A stretch of DNA of 64,000 bases, taken from NCBI RefSeq assembly GCF_050624435.1, contig NC_134541.1, positions 6,710,983 to 6,774,982 of the forward strand, read 5' to 3'. How positions within the stretch are numbered: position 1 is the stretch's first letter; each line of letters opens with the position of its first letter. Positions 21,422 through 32,029 of this stretch are shown piece after piece. The stretch comes from Tenrec ecaudatus. Taxonomy: Eukaryota; Chordata; Mammalia; Afrosoricida; Tenrecidae. The position numbers and the translations under genes are program-made. The notes below the pieces were generated by a model. It made no database searches. It was given only the letters and a program-made list of their open reading frames with translations, and was not told the origin of the DNA.

Positions 21422-21825
21422 TCTTAGCTCAAGAGGAAGACGGGTGTCAAGACACAGAGTTCTTTAAGGCATGCCAGGCCTATAGCTGTTGATAGGAGCC
21501 AGCAGGGTGGGCGAGCCTTCCCCTAGGGCCGGTGATCCATTCCTACATGGCTGTCTTCGCGCACTGAGAGAGAATACATTTCTGTTGGTGAAATCTGCCC
21601 CCTCGCCGTCTTCCTGCTGTAGCAGCACAGATAAGCAGGACGGTTTCTGAGAAGGCGCAGCTCTGAGTCAAGTCCTCCACATCCTGAACACTTGGCCACC
21701 CAACCTCTCCCCGCCCCTGGGACCTTCTCTGATATTCTACCGACACCCTGATGTCAGACTTCTGGCCTACAGGATGGCGAGGCAGGACTTTTCTGTTGCT
21801 TTCTTCCATCCACCTGTGGTACTTA
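21422..21825 (+). repeat. Repeat A, 3' part
   Basis: AGCTCAAGAGGAAGACGGG, GAGAGAATACATTTCTGTTG and CATCCACCTGTGGTACTTAA close repeat A. The corresponding words in the second copy are at 58510-58560. Confidence 0.5.
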
Positions 21826-21827
21826 AG

Positions 21828-22000
21828 AATCTACTGCCACCAAGTTAATTCTGACTCCCAGTGACCCTATAGAACAGAGTAGAACTGCCCCATAGAGTTT
21901 CCCAGGCTATAATTTTCAGGGATGCAAACTGCTACATCTTTTTCCTCCATGGCAGCTGGTGGATTAGAACCACCAACCTTCTGGTTCAGTTCCAGCTCCC
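21828..22000 (-). mobile_element. AfroSINE, inverted
   Basis: CTGCCACCAAGTTAATTCTG, CAGTGACCCTATAGAACAG, GAGTAGAACTGCCCCATAG and GGATTAGAACCACCAACC in reverse consensus order. Confidence 0.85.
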
Positions 22001-22049
22001 ACAGGTTTCACTGTACAAATGATCTATGCAATCACCTAGTTTCCCAGCT

Positions 22050-22240
22050 GGAGCTGTGGTGGTGTAGTGGGTTACATATTGGGTTGCTAACAGAACAGTC
22101 ATCAGTTCAAAACCACCAGTCACTCCATGGGAGAAAGACGAGGCTTTCTTCTCTCATAAAGATTTATAGTCTTGGAAACTCACAGGAGCAGTTCTGGGGT
22201 CACTATGAGTTGCGATTGACTAGATGGCAGTGCGTGAATC
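22050..22240 (+). mobile_element. AfroSINE, full length
   Basis: GGAGCTGTGGTGGTGTAGTG, GTTGCTAACAGAACAGTCAT, GGGAGAAAGACGAGGCTTTC, AAGATTTATAGTCTTGG and GATTGACTAGATGGCAGTG. Confidence 0.9.
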
Positions 22241-22529
22241 TTCCAGCTGCCTGACACTTTCCATTCGGGGCCTGGCCCTCATTTCCCTTATCCTGCCGAG
22301 AATAAGCCAGCACAAGCTCCAACTCCCTCCATACCACTTCTTCCAGTCACACCCCAATGTCCCCCTGGGTGTGTCCCCACCTACTGCAGTAAGATTCGGG
22401 ACTATTGGACTACAGATACGGACATTGCAGTCAAGAAAGCAAATGGCATATTGCACTGGGCAAGTCTGTTGTGACCGACATTTTTCTGAAGTGTTAAAAG
22501 AAGTCACTTTGGGGACTAGATGTGTTTGA

Positions 22530-22660
22530 CTCAAAAACTCATTGCCCTTGAGTAGATTCTGACTCACATCGACCCTACAGGACAGGGTAGAACTGTCCCT
22601 GTGGGTTTGCAAGACTAGCTTCACGGGGGTGGAGAGTCTCTCTCATCTTTCTGCTAAGTG
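22530..22660 (-). mobile_element. AfroSINE, inverted
   Basis: CATTGCCCTTGAGTAGATTC, CGACCCTACAGGACAGGG, TAGAACTGTCCCTGTGGG. The head end is decayed. Confidence 0.8.
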
Positions 22661-22664
22661 TTTG

Positions 22665-22965
22665 GCTCAAGCCATGGTGTTTTATTTTCAACAGCCTTCT
22701 CGTATGCAGGGGAACATGAAGAAGAAGACAAAGAAAGAAAGGATGGACGCCTTTGAAAAGTTTGGTGGAAAATATTGAATATACTATGGACCGTCCAAGA
22801 ATGAACAGATCAGTATTGGAAGAAGCCCAGTCCAGTCACCGTTCCATAAAGCAAGGATGGCAAGATCTTGTCTCATGTCCCTTGGACGTGTTATCCAAAG
22901 GACCAGTCCCCGGAGAAGGAAGTAGCGGCTGAGAGAGAAAGCAGGTCCTTATAGAGACCGATCAT
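22665..22965 (+). mobile_element. RTE LINE 3' coding fragment
   Basis: GCCATGGTGTTTTATTTTC, CGCCTTTGAAAAGTTTGGTG, GAAAATATTGAATATACTATG, CAAGGATGGCAAGATCTTG, TTGGACGTGTTATCCAAAGG, CCAGTCCCCGGAGAAGGAAG. In one frame this contains LGRVIQRTSPWRR, the block before the RTE stop. It is frame-broken. Confidence 0.75.
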
Positions 22966-23164
22966 CCACACAGTGACTGCACCCGTGGCCTCAAATCCCC
23001 AACGGTCGCCTGATGAACTCCTTGTCCTTGTTCCTGGCTCCCCCATGTGTGCCAAGGTTGGCTGGGATGATGTTTGCTTCTGAGGGTCAGGGGCTCCTGT
23101 AGCCAAGCTGTGTGTGCCAAAGATGCACAGCGAGGAGCCCTGAGACCGAAGCCATTCGATCGAT

Positions 23165-23335
23165 GGCAGTGGGTTCGGTCCCTCAGTGGTTAAGTGCTGC
23201 TACCTGAAAGGCAGGTGGTTCACACTCTAGCAGTTCTGACAGAGTAAGATGTAGCAGTCCATTTTCATCAAGGTTTATGGACTTGGAGACCCTTTGGGGC
23301 AGTTCTGCTCTGTCTGCAGGGTTGTCATGAATCAG
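23165..23335 (+). mobile_element. AfroSINE, decayed
   Basis: CCTCAGTGGTTAAGTGCTGC, CCTGAAAGGCAGGTGG, GGGGCAGTTCTGCTCTGTCT and GTTGTCATGAATCAG. Confidence 0.75.
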
Positions 23336-23337
23336 TA

Positions 23338-23548
23338 AAGGGCCCTGGCATAGTGCGCGAGGTGAGCGTAGTGAGCTGCTAACCACATCAGCGGTTCAAA
23401 CCTACCAATCGCTCTTTGGGAGCAAAAGGCGGCTTTCTGCTTCCTTACAGATTTACAGGCTTGGAAACTCACAGGGGCAGGTCTACTCTGTCCCACAGGG
23501 TCACTGTGCATCAGAATGGACTCAATGACAGGGAGGTGAGCGCTGAGT
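23338..23548 (+). mobile_element. AfroSINE, full length
   Basis: Directly follows the previous copy in tandem. AAGGGCCCTGGCATAGTG, GAGCTGCTAACCACATCAGC, GGGAGCAAAAGGCGGC, CTACTCTGTCCCACAGGGTC and CATCAGAATGGACTCAATG. Confidence 0.85.
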
Positions 23549-24404
23549 CAGACTGCATTAGTAGGCAGGCAATTCCTTTGGCCTGGGTGAGGCTTCTTCC
23601 TTCTTCTGAGTGACCAGAACTATCCAGAAATGCCACTGATTGGTTCAGGAAACACTCCTGGATCAGGAGAAAGGTTCCTATTGATCAAGTGAAAGTGCCG
23701 CCAGGGAAAAGTTGGTCCAAGGCCAAGGGTTTAGGGCAGCAAAGCCGCTAATTCCTCTTTTATAAAGAAAGAAAACCCAGGAGGCAACACTTTCCAAACA
23801 CTTGGTACCCTACCCCCACCAACCCCCAGGTATCTTGGGCCACAAAGAGCCTCAGGCTGTTTTTAAATCCAGGTAGAATTTCCACCTAGGACCAGCAAGC
23901 AGCAGCAGAAGTCTCCAGAGTGCCTGGGAACAAGAAAAACGGGTTCTTGCCAGGAGGGGGTGGGGATGCTGGAATGCTGCTCCAAGGAGTCAACAGGAGA
24001 CCCCCAACCCACTGGAGGGCCCCCCCCCCACATCCCACCCCCCACCACACACACAAGGGAGGAAGGCCAACTGTAAACTGTAATTAAGGGGAAATAAGAT
24101 TTCAAGGAGCTGGTTGTAAATAACTGGAAAACAGTCCCATGCAGATGGGAGCAGAAGCTCTGTTATCTCAGGGCTGGGCCGTGGGGCCTCCTTTATGGGC
24201 TTGCAGAACTGCAAGATTTGGAGATGTCAGGATTCCCAGCCTCTGCTGGACCAGAGCTCCAAAGGGCTTTGGGGATGCTTCTCCTATTGTGGCCAAATTA
24301 GAAGATGCGGTCCCTTGGCCACTTCCATTCTGAGACCGGTGCCCTGGGAAACGAATGTCCTCAGATGAACAGCTTTGAGAAGTCTGGTTTCAGGGAAGGA
24401 GCCA
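23549..24404. other. Intergenic, no gene
   Basis: No gene recognised. A C-rich and (AC)-rich tract lies at 24020-24055. Confidence 0.4.
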
Positions 24405-24608
24405 AACTCACGGCCATCGAGTTCATTCCGACTCCCAGAGTCCCTGCAGGACAGGGAAGAACAGCCTCTGTGGTGTCCGGTCCTGTAACTCTGTAAGGAG
24501 GAGAAAACCTCCTGTTTCTACCATGGAGCAGCTGGTGGTTTTGAACTACTGACCTTGCAGTTAAGTTAGCAGCCCAGTGAGCAAACTACTACGCCACTCG
24601 GGCTCCTA
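24405..24608 (-). mobile_element. AfroSINE, full length, inverted
   Basis: CTCACGGCCATCGAGTTC, CCCTGCAGGACAGGGAAG, CATGGAGCAGCTGGTGG and CACTCGGGCTCCT at the head. Confidence 0.85.
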
Positions 24609-24789
24609 AGAGAAACTCCATCGTGATGAAGAGGGTAGCATGGCCGGTATTCACTGACAGAATAATGTTGAGAATGTTATAGGAGGCAGCACACAGGGCC
24701 CCCCAGAAACCCACTCAAACCCTTCTGCTATGAATTATCTTCATGCCTAATGCTCCCAGAGGACAAAAGCAGGACTGGGTTTCTGAGAC

Positions 24790-25107
24790 TGTAAACCTTG
24801 TTTTTAATCGTGGCAAAATAAACATAACAGAGCATTCTCTAATTGAACAACTTCTACATTGATTAGACTCTCCGTGTTGTGAAAACATTATTGATATCCT
24901 TTTCCAAGTTACCCCACCACCATGAACATAAATTCAAATGTCCCCTAAGCAAAATTTCTTCCTCCTTCACCCATGGTAACCATTGGGCAATTTTGGTTTC
25001 TATCTAGTTTAGTAGTTTGCTTGATATAAAATTTACATATCCTATACATTCACAGTTAAGTTGCTTTTAAAAAGAGTTGTTCGTGCATCATCACAATCAG
25101 TTCTAGT
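24790..25107 (-). mobile_element. Old L1 3' UTR, inverted, segment 1
   Basis: An AT-rich, minus-strand L1-like 3' region (for example CATGGTAACCATTGGGCAAT). It ends in CATCACAATCAGTTCTAGT, which continues at 25378 after a younger L1 insertion. Confidence 0.6.
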
Positions 25108-25364
25108 CCATAGAAACGTGGGTGAGGGGAGACAGTGGACGGTGTACAATATGAAAATAAAAATAATTTATAAATAATCAAGGGTTCAAGAGGGCAAGAA
25201 GGTGGGGGAGGGAGGGGGAAAAAGAGGAGCTGATACCAAGGGCTCAAGTAGAAAGAAAATGTTTTGGAAATGATGGCAACATATGTACACATGTACTTGA
25301 TACAGTTGATGTATGGAACGTTATAAGAACTGTAAGAGCCCCCAATAAAATGGTTCATTAAAAA
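25108..25364 (+). mobile_element. 5'-truncated L1 stub, 257 bp
   Basis: AACGTGGGTGAGGGGAGACAG, TAATTTATAAATAATCAAGG, polypurine tract, and CCCCCAATAAAATGG plus an A tail. It is flanked by a 13-bp direct repeat AATCAGTTCTAGT at 25095-25107 and 25365-25377. Confidence 0.9.
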
Positions 25365-25377
25365 AATCAGTTCTAGT

Positions 25378-27350
25378 GCTCCTTTCCCCCTATTGCATTC
25401 ATTGTTTGCTCCCCAATTCCCTTCACCCTCTACTATCTACCCTCTACCCCCTACCCTCTACCCCCTACCTCCTACCCCTACCCCCTACCCTCTACCCTCT
25501 ACCCCCTACCCCCTACCCCCTACCCTCTACCCTCTACTCCCTACCCTCTATCCCCTACCCTCTACCCTCTACCCCCTACCTCCTACCCCTACCCCCTACC
25601 CTCTACCCTCTACCCCCTACCCCCTACCCCCTACCCTCTACCCTCTACTCCCTACCCTCTATCCCCTACCCTCTACCCTCTACCCCCTATCCCCTACCCT
25701 CTACCCCTACCCTCTACCCTCTACCCTCTACCCCCTACCCCCTACCCTCTACCCTCTACTCCCTACCCTCTATCCCCTACCCTCTACCCCCTATCCCCTA
25801 CCCTCTACCCTCTACCCCCTACCCCCTACCCTCTACCCTCTACTCCCTACCCTCTATCCCCTACCCTCTACCCTCTACCCCCTATCCCCTACCCTCTACC
25901 CTCTACCCTCTACCCCCTACCCCCTACCCTCTACCCTCTACTCCCTACCCCCTATCCCCTACCCTCTACCCCTACCCTCTACCCTCTACCCCGTACCCTC
26001 TACCCCCTACCCTCTACCCTCTACCCCCTACCCTCTATCCCCTACCCTCTACCCCCTACCTCCTACCCCCTACCCTCTACCCTCTACCCCCTACCCTCTA
26101 CCCTCTACCCCCTACCCTCTACCCTCTACCCCCTACCCCCTACCCCCTACCCTCTACCCCTACCCTCTACCCTCTACTCCCTACCCTCTACCCCCTACCC
26201 TCTACCCTCTACCCCCTATCCCCTACCCTCTACCCTCTACCCCCTACCCTCTACCCTCTACCTCCTACCCCCTACCCCCTACCCTCTACCCTCTACCCCC
26301 TACCCTCTACCCCCTACCCTCTACCCTCTACCCCCTACCCTCTATCCCCTACCCTCTACCCCCTACCTCCTACCCCTTACCCTCTACCCTCTACCCCCTA
26401 CCCTCTACCCTCTAACCCTACCCTCTACCCTCTACCCCTACCCTCTACCCTCTACCCCCTACCCTCTACCCTCCACCCCCTACCCTCTACCCTCTACCCC
26501 CTACCCTCTACCCCTACCCTCTACCCCCTACCCTCTACCCCCTACCTCCTACCCCTACCCCCTACCCCCTACCCTCTACCCCCTACCCTCTACCCCCTAC
26601 CCCCACTCCATCCACGATAAACCATTGTCTCAATTATTATGTCTATGCATCCACTCCTGTGCTTCATAAACTGAGAAAAGTAACAGAAACAATAATTTTT
26701 AAAAAGCAACAGATGAAGAAAATAATAGTATAAAGATAAAAATAGAGGGTCAGAAAGAAAAGACCACCAGTCATATTTAAAAAGCCAGAGAAGAAATTTC
26801 TGTCCTGGAACAAGCGAGAACAAATCCAGGTTGGTCAAGAGGGAGGTCAACCAAGTATCATATTATACTGTAATTTGATCTACCGTAATCAAGTTTACTG
26901 TGATCTCTGTTTGATAGTACAGCTGTCTGAGTCCCTCCTTTGTGGCCAGAGGGGACCTGCCAGAAGCTTAGTTGACCAGATACTTTGCAGATGGATTTTG
27001 GGCTCCTGCTGGCTTCCATCGCCTTCTACAGATTGGATGTTCACATTTAAGCGCTGAGACTTTCCCCTTCATCATGTTTGAATTTTGTTATCATTTTTGG
27101 AACACACAGGCTATATGCTCCTTTAATGTGGACTTAGTTGACGCCTCGCTTAGATGGCCTCTTGTTTGAATACAGGCCTTTAAGATCCCGGGTACTATTC
27201 CAGTTGATCGCCGGGCACCATCTGCTCTCTTCACTACACTTTGCTGTAACACCCGCATCTTCAGTGATCTCTTCAGGAAGGTGCCATGTTATAAGAACTA
27301 TCTTCTTGGATTGGAGCTAGAATTAAGTGGGACTCTGGTTTACCTTAACG
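25378..27350 (-). mobile_element. Old L1 3' UTR, inverted, segment 2
   Basis: Its polypurine tract has expanded into the satellite at 25428-26605. Beyond that (26610-27350) the minus strand gives sequence shared with the old L1 at 48700-48950 (CTGGCTTTTTAAATATG, GCACAGGAGTGGATGCA). It also holds a module shared with 41400-41560 (GAGGCGTCAACTAAGTCCAC). No coding frame survives. Confidence 0.7.
25428..26605. repeat. Heptamer satellite, about 1.2 kb, (TACCCYC)n
   Basis: Units are almost all TACCCTC or TACCCCC, with rarer TACCTCC, TATCCCC, TACTCCC and 6-mer TACCCC variants. The variants recur in blocks (TACTCCCTACCCTCTATCCC near 25530, 25650, 25755, 25840), showing higher-order structure. The G-rich complement has runs of 3-5 G every 7 bases, a strong quadruplex candidate. 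Seven is not a multiple of three, so a 21-base period gives long open frames of YPLPSTL-type peptide. These are artefacts, not genes. Confidence 0.95.
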
Positions 27351-27611
27351 GTCATATCATGACAAAAGCAAAGACCCCCCCCCCAAAAAAAAACCACAAA
27401 CAGAAAAGAAAGGCATCCTCCTGGAGTATAAAGCGATTGTATGGATAATCTCAAAGTATCCAGTAGCATAGAATTTAAGGTACTGTTGAAGGAAGAGTTT
27501 ACGGTGTATCGTCCAACTGTATCGTCCAACTGCCTACAGCAATCCAAGAAGCGTTGCTGTGTACAGATTGATTTCTGGATTGAGCTCTGTGTACATTGGG
27601 CACGGGGGTGA

Positions 27612-27825
27612 CTTAGGCTCACAGACGGTTGGTTACACATTGGGCTGCTAACGGAAAGGTCAGCAATTCGAGACCACCTGCAGCCCTGCAGGAGAAACTT
27701 GAAGCTTTCCACTCCCTTAAGGATTTCGTCTCAGAGGCCCTCGGGGGCAGTTCGAGTCCGTCCTCTGTAGGGTCGCTGTGTGCTTGATGCTTTGTCATCG
27801 ACTCGGTGGCCGTGAGTTTGAAGTC
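27612..27825 (+). mobile_element. AfroSINE, full length
   Basis: GGCTGCTAACGGAAAGGTC, AGCAATTCGAGACCACC, AGTCCGTCCTCTGTAGGGTC, GTCATCGACTCGGTGGCCGT. Confidence 0.85.
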
Positions 27826-28282
27826 CCTAATCGTCCATGGAAATTGCCCTGTGACAGTGGCTCTGTTCCCAGAGATGGGAACCCCCAGGCCGTGAGCCCC
27901 TGGGCTCGACGCCAGGCCAGCCGGCCTTCTGGGAGAAAGGCCTCGATTTGACTTGCCCTCGCTGGTCTGAGAACCAGAAATGGAAGAATGTGCATGGCTG
28001 CCTCCCACGACATCCAAGCCGCAGCCCAGCCACTGAGCAGACCTCTGGGATGTCCTTGGGGACCCACTCCCGCCCACCGCCAAGTAGCCCCTCCCACCGC
28101 CAAGTATCCCCGCCCACACCATGACCTGGCCCCTCCCACCAAATCTTCATTCTCTCCCTTTTACCCCCCCAAATGGCCCCACCCATCGCCCCAGCCTCTC
28201 CCAGACTCCTGGAGCTTTCTGCTCTACCGGTGCCTTCCCTTATCAAAATGATTTGTAAGCATTTCATAGTCTGTGAGGATGG

Positions 28283-28480
28283 TAGGCGCCCTGGTGGCAA
28301 AGTGGTTACATGTGGGGCTGCTAACTGCAAGGTCAGCACTTCGAAACCACCAGTCACTCCTCCAGAGAAAGCTGAGGTTTTGTAGAGTTACAGTCTTGGA
28401 AACTCACCGTGGCAGTTGTACCCTGTCCTCGAGGGTCGCTGTGACTTAGCATCGGCTCGATGGCAGCCAGGTGTGTGCTG
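28283..28480 (+). mobile_element. AfroSINE, full length
   Basis: GCGCCCTGGTGGCAAAGTGG, GCTGCTAACTGCAAGGTCAG, TACAGTCTTGGAAACTCACC, GCATCGGCTCGATGGCAG. Confidence 0.9.
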
Positions 28481-29071
28481 TGTGTATGTTGTGAAGGAGC
28501 CTGCTGGCGCAGAACTTAAGCAGTGCCTGTTCCTCCAGGCAGTGGGGTTTTGTGAGGGCAACAATAAAAAGCTCACTGAAAGACATTACACAAAAGTGTG
28601 GAGAAGGAGAGGCCCCTCGCCTCCCCTCCCAGAGTAAGAATAAGTCCAATGTCTTGAAAATACAACACTCATTCAATCAAACGCCAATTAAAATCCCCAC
28701 CAGGTTGTTAGTGAAGTGTTAAATGATAAATGCAGTTAAAACCGTGACCAGATGGGCAGATAAGAATTTCCTTTGCCAGGGATGACTGAGGATCGTAAAC
28801 CCGTGGTCAGCGAGTTGATTCTGACTCAGGACTCGAGGTGCAGCCCCACCCCCACCCTGCGGGGCAGAGTAGACCTGAGCTGCTTTCTCGGTGGTCATGT
28901 TTCTCAGACTTCTCCCCAGCTCTGTCCCCTCACTGCGCCTGGGGGTTCACAGCAATAACCTCTGGTGACTATGAGCGTACCCCAGAGATACGGTGGGCTC
29001 AGTTTCAGTCACAGTGAACTTTTGGGGCGCCAGTACATGTGTGAGTGAGGGTAACACTGTTAATGGTGTAA
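28481..29071. other. Intergenic; possible old inverted SINE piece
   Basis: No gene. 28800-28890 (GTCAGCGAGTTGATTCTGAC, GGGGCAGAGTAGACC) is probably the 3' end of an old minus-strand SINE. Confidence 0.4.
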
Positions 29072-29225
29072 CCAAAACCCACTGCCACAGAGTCAACTGA
29101 GATTCAGAGTGACCCTGCATGGGGTTTGTGAGACTGCAACTCTCCAAAGGACAGCCTCGTCTTTCTGCCTTGGGGTGGCTGGTGGGTTTGAACCTCCAAC
29201 CTTGCTGAGAGCAGGACACAGTGCC
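29072..29225 (-). mobile_element. AfroSINE, inverted
   Basis: CCCACTGCCACAGAGTCAAC, CAGAGTGACCCTGCATGGGG, GGTGGGTTTGAACCTCCAAC. Confidence 0.8.
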
Positions 29226-29774
29226 CCAGGACACACCAACAAAGCCTGAATAGCAGGGGCTTCAAAGAGGGCAGGGACCGGTCCTGTGCTCTTCCGTTCA
29301 GTGTTTCCGTGCACATCTTGAAGCTTCGCCGTATTGAGAACGGCGACCCTGGGACCCAGGAAAAACGGTGGTGCCCTGAGCCCCGCGCAAAGGTGCCGGC
29401 AGCCTTCAATTTCCAAAAGCCAGTCTCTGAGAAGCCTGTGTAGTTGAAGGAAAACAATTCTTGCCCCGTCCGCGCTGTCACCTCATGCTGCCCGGGAGCC
29501 CCTCCCTGGGAAAAGTTCAGCTTGGGCCCGTTTGAGTCTCTGGAAGGCGGCCCCCCTGCACCGCTCCCAACACACCCATTCCACCCCTTGTCCCAACTTC
29601 TGCCTTCTCAGAGGAGACCCCCTGCAGTCAGCAGACCCCAGCGCAGGGGGGCGTGGTGGCCTGGACCGCAGCCTGCCGTGGTCACTGGTGACGCCAAGGG
29701 GCTTCCTGCCCGGAAAGGAGAAGAACTTTCTTCTCCACTGGCTCCGCGCCCCATCGAGGGCTTCTGGGTGCCAA

Positions 29775-29855
29775 GCCGTCACCTTCAGAGGGGCAGTTCT
29801 GCTCTGTCCAGAGGGGTCACTAGGAGTCAGAATTGACCTGATAGGGAGCCGCGAG
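29775..29855 (+). mobile_element. AfroSINE 3' end
   Basis: GGGGCAGTTCTGCTCTGTCC, AGGAGTCAGAATTGACCTGA. 5' part missing. Confidence 0.65.
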
Positions 29856-30034
29856 TCTGTGATTTTTGTCTTTATTTGGAATATAGATTCCCTCAGACAG
29901 GATGAACGTTCTGAAGGAAATAGGTGATGGGATTCAGAATGGGGAGGAGCTGGAGGGGTCCGGTCTTGCCAGGTCAGGGAAGGCCTCTGCATGGGTGGGT
30001 GAGTGGGAGGGAAGAAGTTGTCAAGGATCCCGTC

Positions 30035-30537
30035 CTGCTTGGATCCACCATCAATGCTCATGGAAGAAGCAGTCAAGAGATTACACCACACTTTGCATGG
30101 GGTAAATCTGCTGCACAAGACCGCCATAAAGTGTTGAAAAGCAAGGATCTTATTTTGAGGACTAAGGTGGGCCTGGCTTAATTACGGTGCTCATGAAGAA
30201 GATGGAAATTACCATGGACTGCCCAAAGAACAAACCCACCTGTCTTGCCAGATGTAGCCAGAATAGTCCTAAGAGGTGAGGGTGGTGAGACGTCTCACCT
30301 ACTTTGCAAATGTCAGAAGAGACCAGTCCCTGAAGAAGGACAGCATGCTTGCTAGAGGGGAATCGCAAAGGAGAAAGGCCCTCGGCAAGATGGACGGACA
30401 GTGGCTGAGACAATGGGCTCAAACGTAAGCACAATTGTGAGGCTAATGCAGGATTGGTGGTGTTTCGCTCTGTTGTGCTTAGGATCTCTGTGAGTCAGAG
30501 CCAACTCAATGGCATCTAACAACAACAACAACAACGA
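30035..30537 (+). mobile_element. RTE LINE 3' end with (AAC)n tail
   Basis: The best-preserved RTE 3' end in the window: CATGGAAGAAGCAGTCAAG, GGGTAAATCTGCTGCACAAG, AAAGTGTTGAAAAGCAAGG, TTTTGAGGACTAAGGTGGGC, CTGAAGAAGGACAGCATGC, CAATGGGCTCAAACGTAAGC, ATGCAGGATTGGTGGTGTTTC, GTGAGTCAGAGCCAACTCAA, then GGCATCTAACAACAACAACA. One frame (30035 onward) gives KKQSRDYTTL and KVLKSKDLILRTKVGLA. Frameshifts show it is dead. The last 60 bases are the part also used as the AfroSINE tail. Confidence 0.85.
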
Positions 30538-30539
30538 GT

Positions 30540-30960
30540 GTCATTGGTTTGGCTTCACTGGAGAACCCAACTGAGCACACCCCCTAACCACCACTGCCAA
30601 AGATGAAAACATTAAAGATTTCTACCCCCGTCTGCTGTGGGAGATCATACAGTCAATCACACAGTCAAGATCCATTGATAAAGACTGGTGGTTCGCATGT
30701 GAAAGTTTGAAACCAAGAAGGATCCGTAACTGGACACAATGGCCTTTGGTGGTAGAATGCTGAAGACCCCACGATACAATTTTGCAAGAGCAATTACTTA
30801 ATCATTGAAAATACACCTTTCCAACAACATAGTACTGGGGGGCTAATCCACATGGACCTCACCAGATGGAATCCTCGTGGGAATGACCAGCCAGAGTACG
30901 AAGCCTCTCCCAGCCTGTTCCCCACCAGTCGTCACGATTTAGTTAAGCTCAAGTAGGTAA
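30540..30960 (+). repeat. Repeat B-related sequence
   Basis: TTTGGCTTCACTGGAGAACC and CAACTGAGCACACC parallel 16445-16480. The remainder is unassigned. Confidence 0.4.
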
Positions 30961-31049
30961 ACTGTACTTTCCAACTGCACTGCTAAGGATTTACACACAA
31001 GAATTTGGGGGCTACAGGTGTCAGAATATCCAAATGCTCTTTTTTACAG

Positions 31050-31165
31050 AAAGGAAATGTGAAGACCTGGGTTCAAATCCCAGCCCGGACACCTCCTAGC
31101 CCCGTGACACATGGCAAGTGACTGCAGGTCTCTGGGGATTTCTTGCATCTTCTTAAGAAGGGACC
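31050..31165 (+). mobile_element. MIR-type SINE
   Basis: GAAGACCTGGGTTCAAATCC, CAGCCCGGACACCTCCTAGC, GTGACACATGGCAAGTGACT follow the MIR core. Confidence 0.75.
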
Positions 31166-31339
31166 CATCTTAGAGCCCAGCTCTGCCCGGGTTCCCATGT
31201 TTGCAATATCAGCCTATCTGCCACCCCGGGGTTCGGATGCTCACAGGTGACCTTCCAGAAGCGCATCCCTGACCCCAAGCCTTGAGTAGCAAGTCCACCC
31301 CACTTTAACCCTTCATCCTTCCTTCTTTACTGTCCACTC

Positions 31340-31535
31340 TCCTGGGACCCCAGCGGTTTCACAGTTGGCTGCTACGTGAAAGGTGGGGGAGCCGATTGAA
31401 ACCCATCAGCCACTCTTTGGGAGAACGATGTGGCAGTCTGCTTCTGCCGAGATTTACAGCTTTGCAAAGGCCAGGGGCAGTTCCTCCCTGTCCCATGACT
31501 CAGAATTGACTCAACAACACACAAAGCAACAGCAA
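31340..31535 (+). mobile_element. AfroSINE
   Basis: GGGACCCCAGCGGTTTCACA, GAAACCCATCAGCCACTCTT, GGGAGAACGATGTGGCAG, CAGAATTGACTCAACAACAC. Confidence 0.8.
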
Positions 31536-32029
31536 CAAATGCCTGCATATTTTGTTCCCATCAAAACAGTGAACGCAACTGTTTTTGCTTCTTCAACAAA
31601 TGGTCAGGAGCCAGCTGGACAGCGACCAACAACAATATGTTGGGACAAGTCTTTCTGTCCATAATTAACTGGCAAGAAAATAGAAGGAACAGCAAAGGTT
31701 AGCAACGGGTCCAAAGTCACAACCCCTGAAGCATGATTGAAGGAAGATTCGAATCAAAGGCTTTGCAGTGGGGGTGGCCAGACTTAGCAAATCAAAACAC
31801 AGGAGGCCCGGGAGCTTTGACATTTATTTTTAGCTAAGGAACAGATTGAGTCACCAAAGAATGAACGTCACCCATGAGCTCTGAGCTTCTTTTAAAAATC
31901 ATCTTAATGCAGCCAGATGGTTAGCCATCCCTCTAAAGCAAAGAGGCTGTGTATCCTTTGCAGCTTATATCGATGCTTCCTGCACTGTTCAATATTTTCC
32001 CTGTGAAATCTTTCAAGATTGCAACTTGA
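31536..32029. other. AT-rich intergenic sequence, no gene
   Basis: No gene recognised; probably old repeat debris. Confidence 0.35.

Noticed and set aside
25428-26605. Interstitial telomere repeat
   Set aside because: The unit is a 7-mer TACCCYC, not the vertebrate telomere hexamer, and the flanks are L1.
25376-26620. Open frames of 414 and 340 codons with YPLPSTL-type repeats
   Set aside because: They are produced by a 7-base satellite read in frame (21-base period) inside an inverted L1. There is no start context, splice site or non-repetitive sequence.
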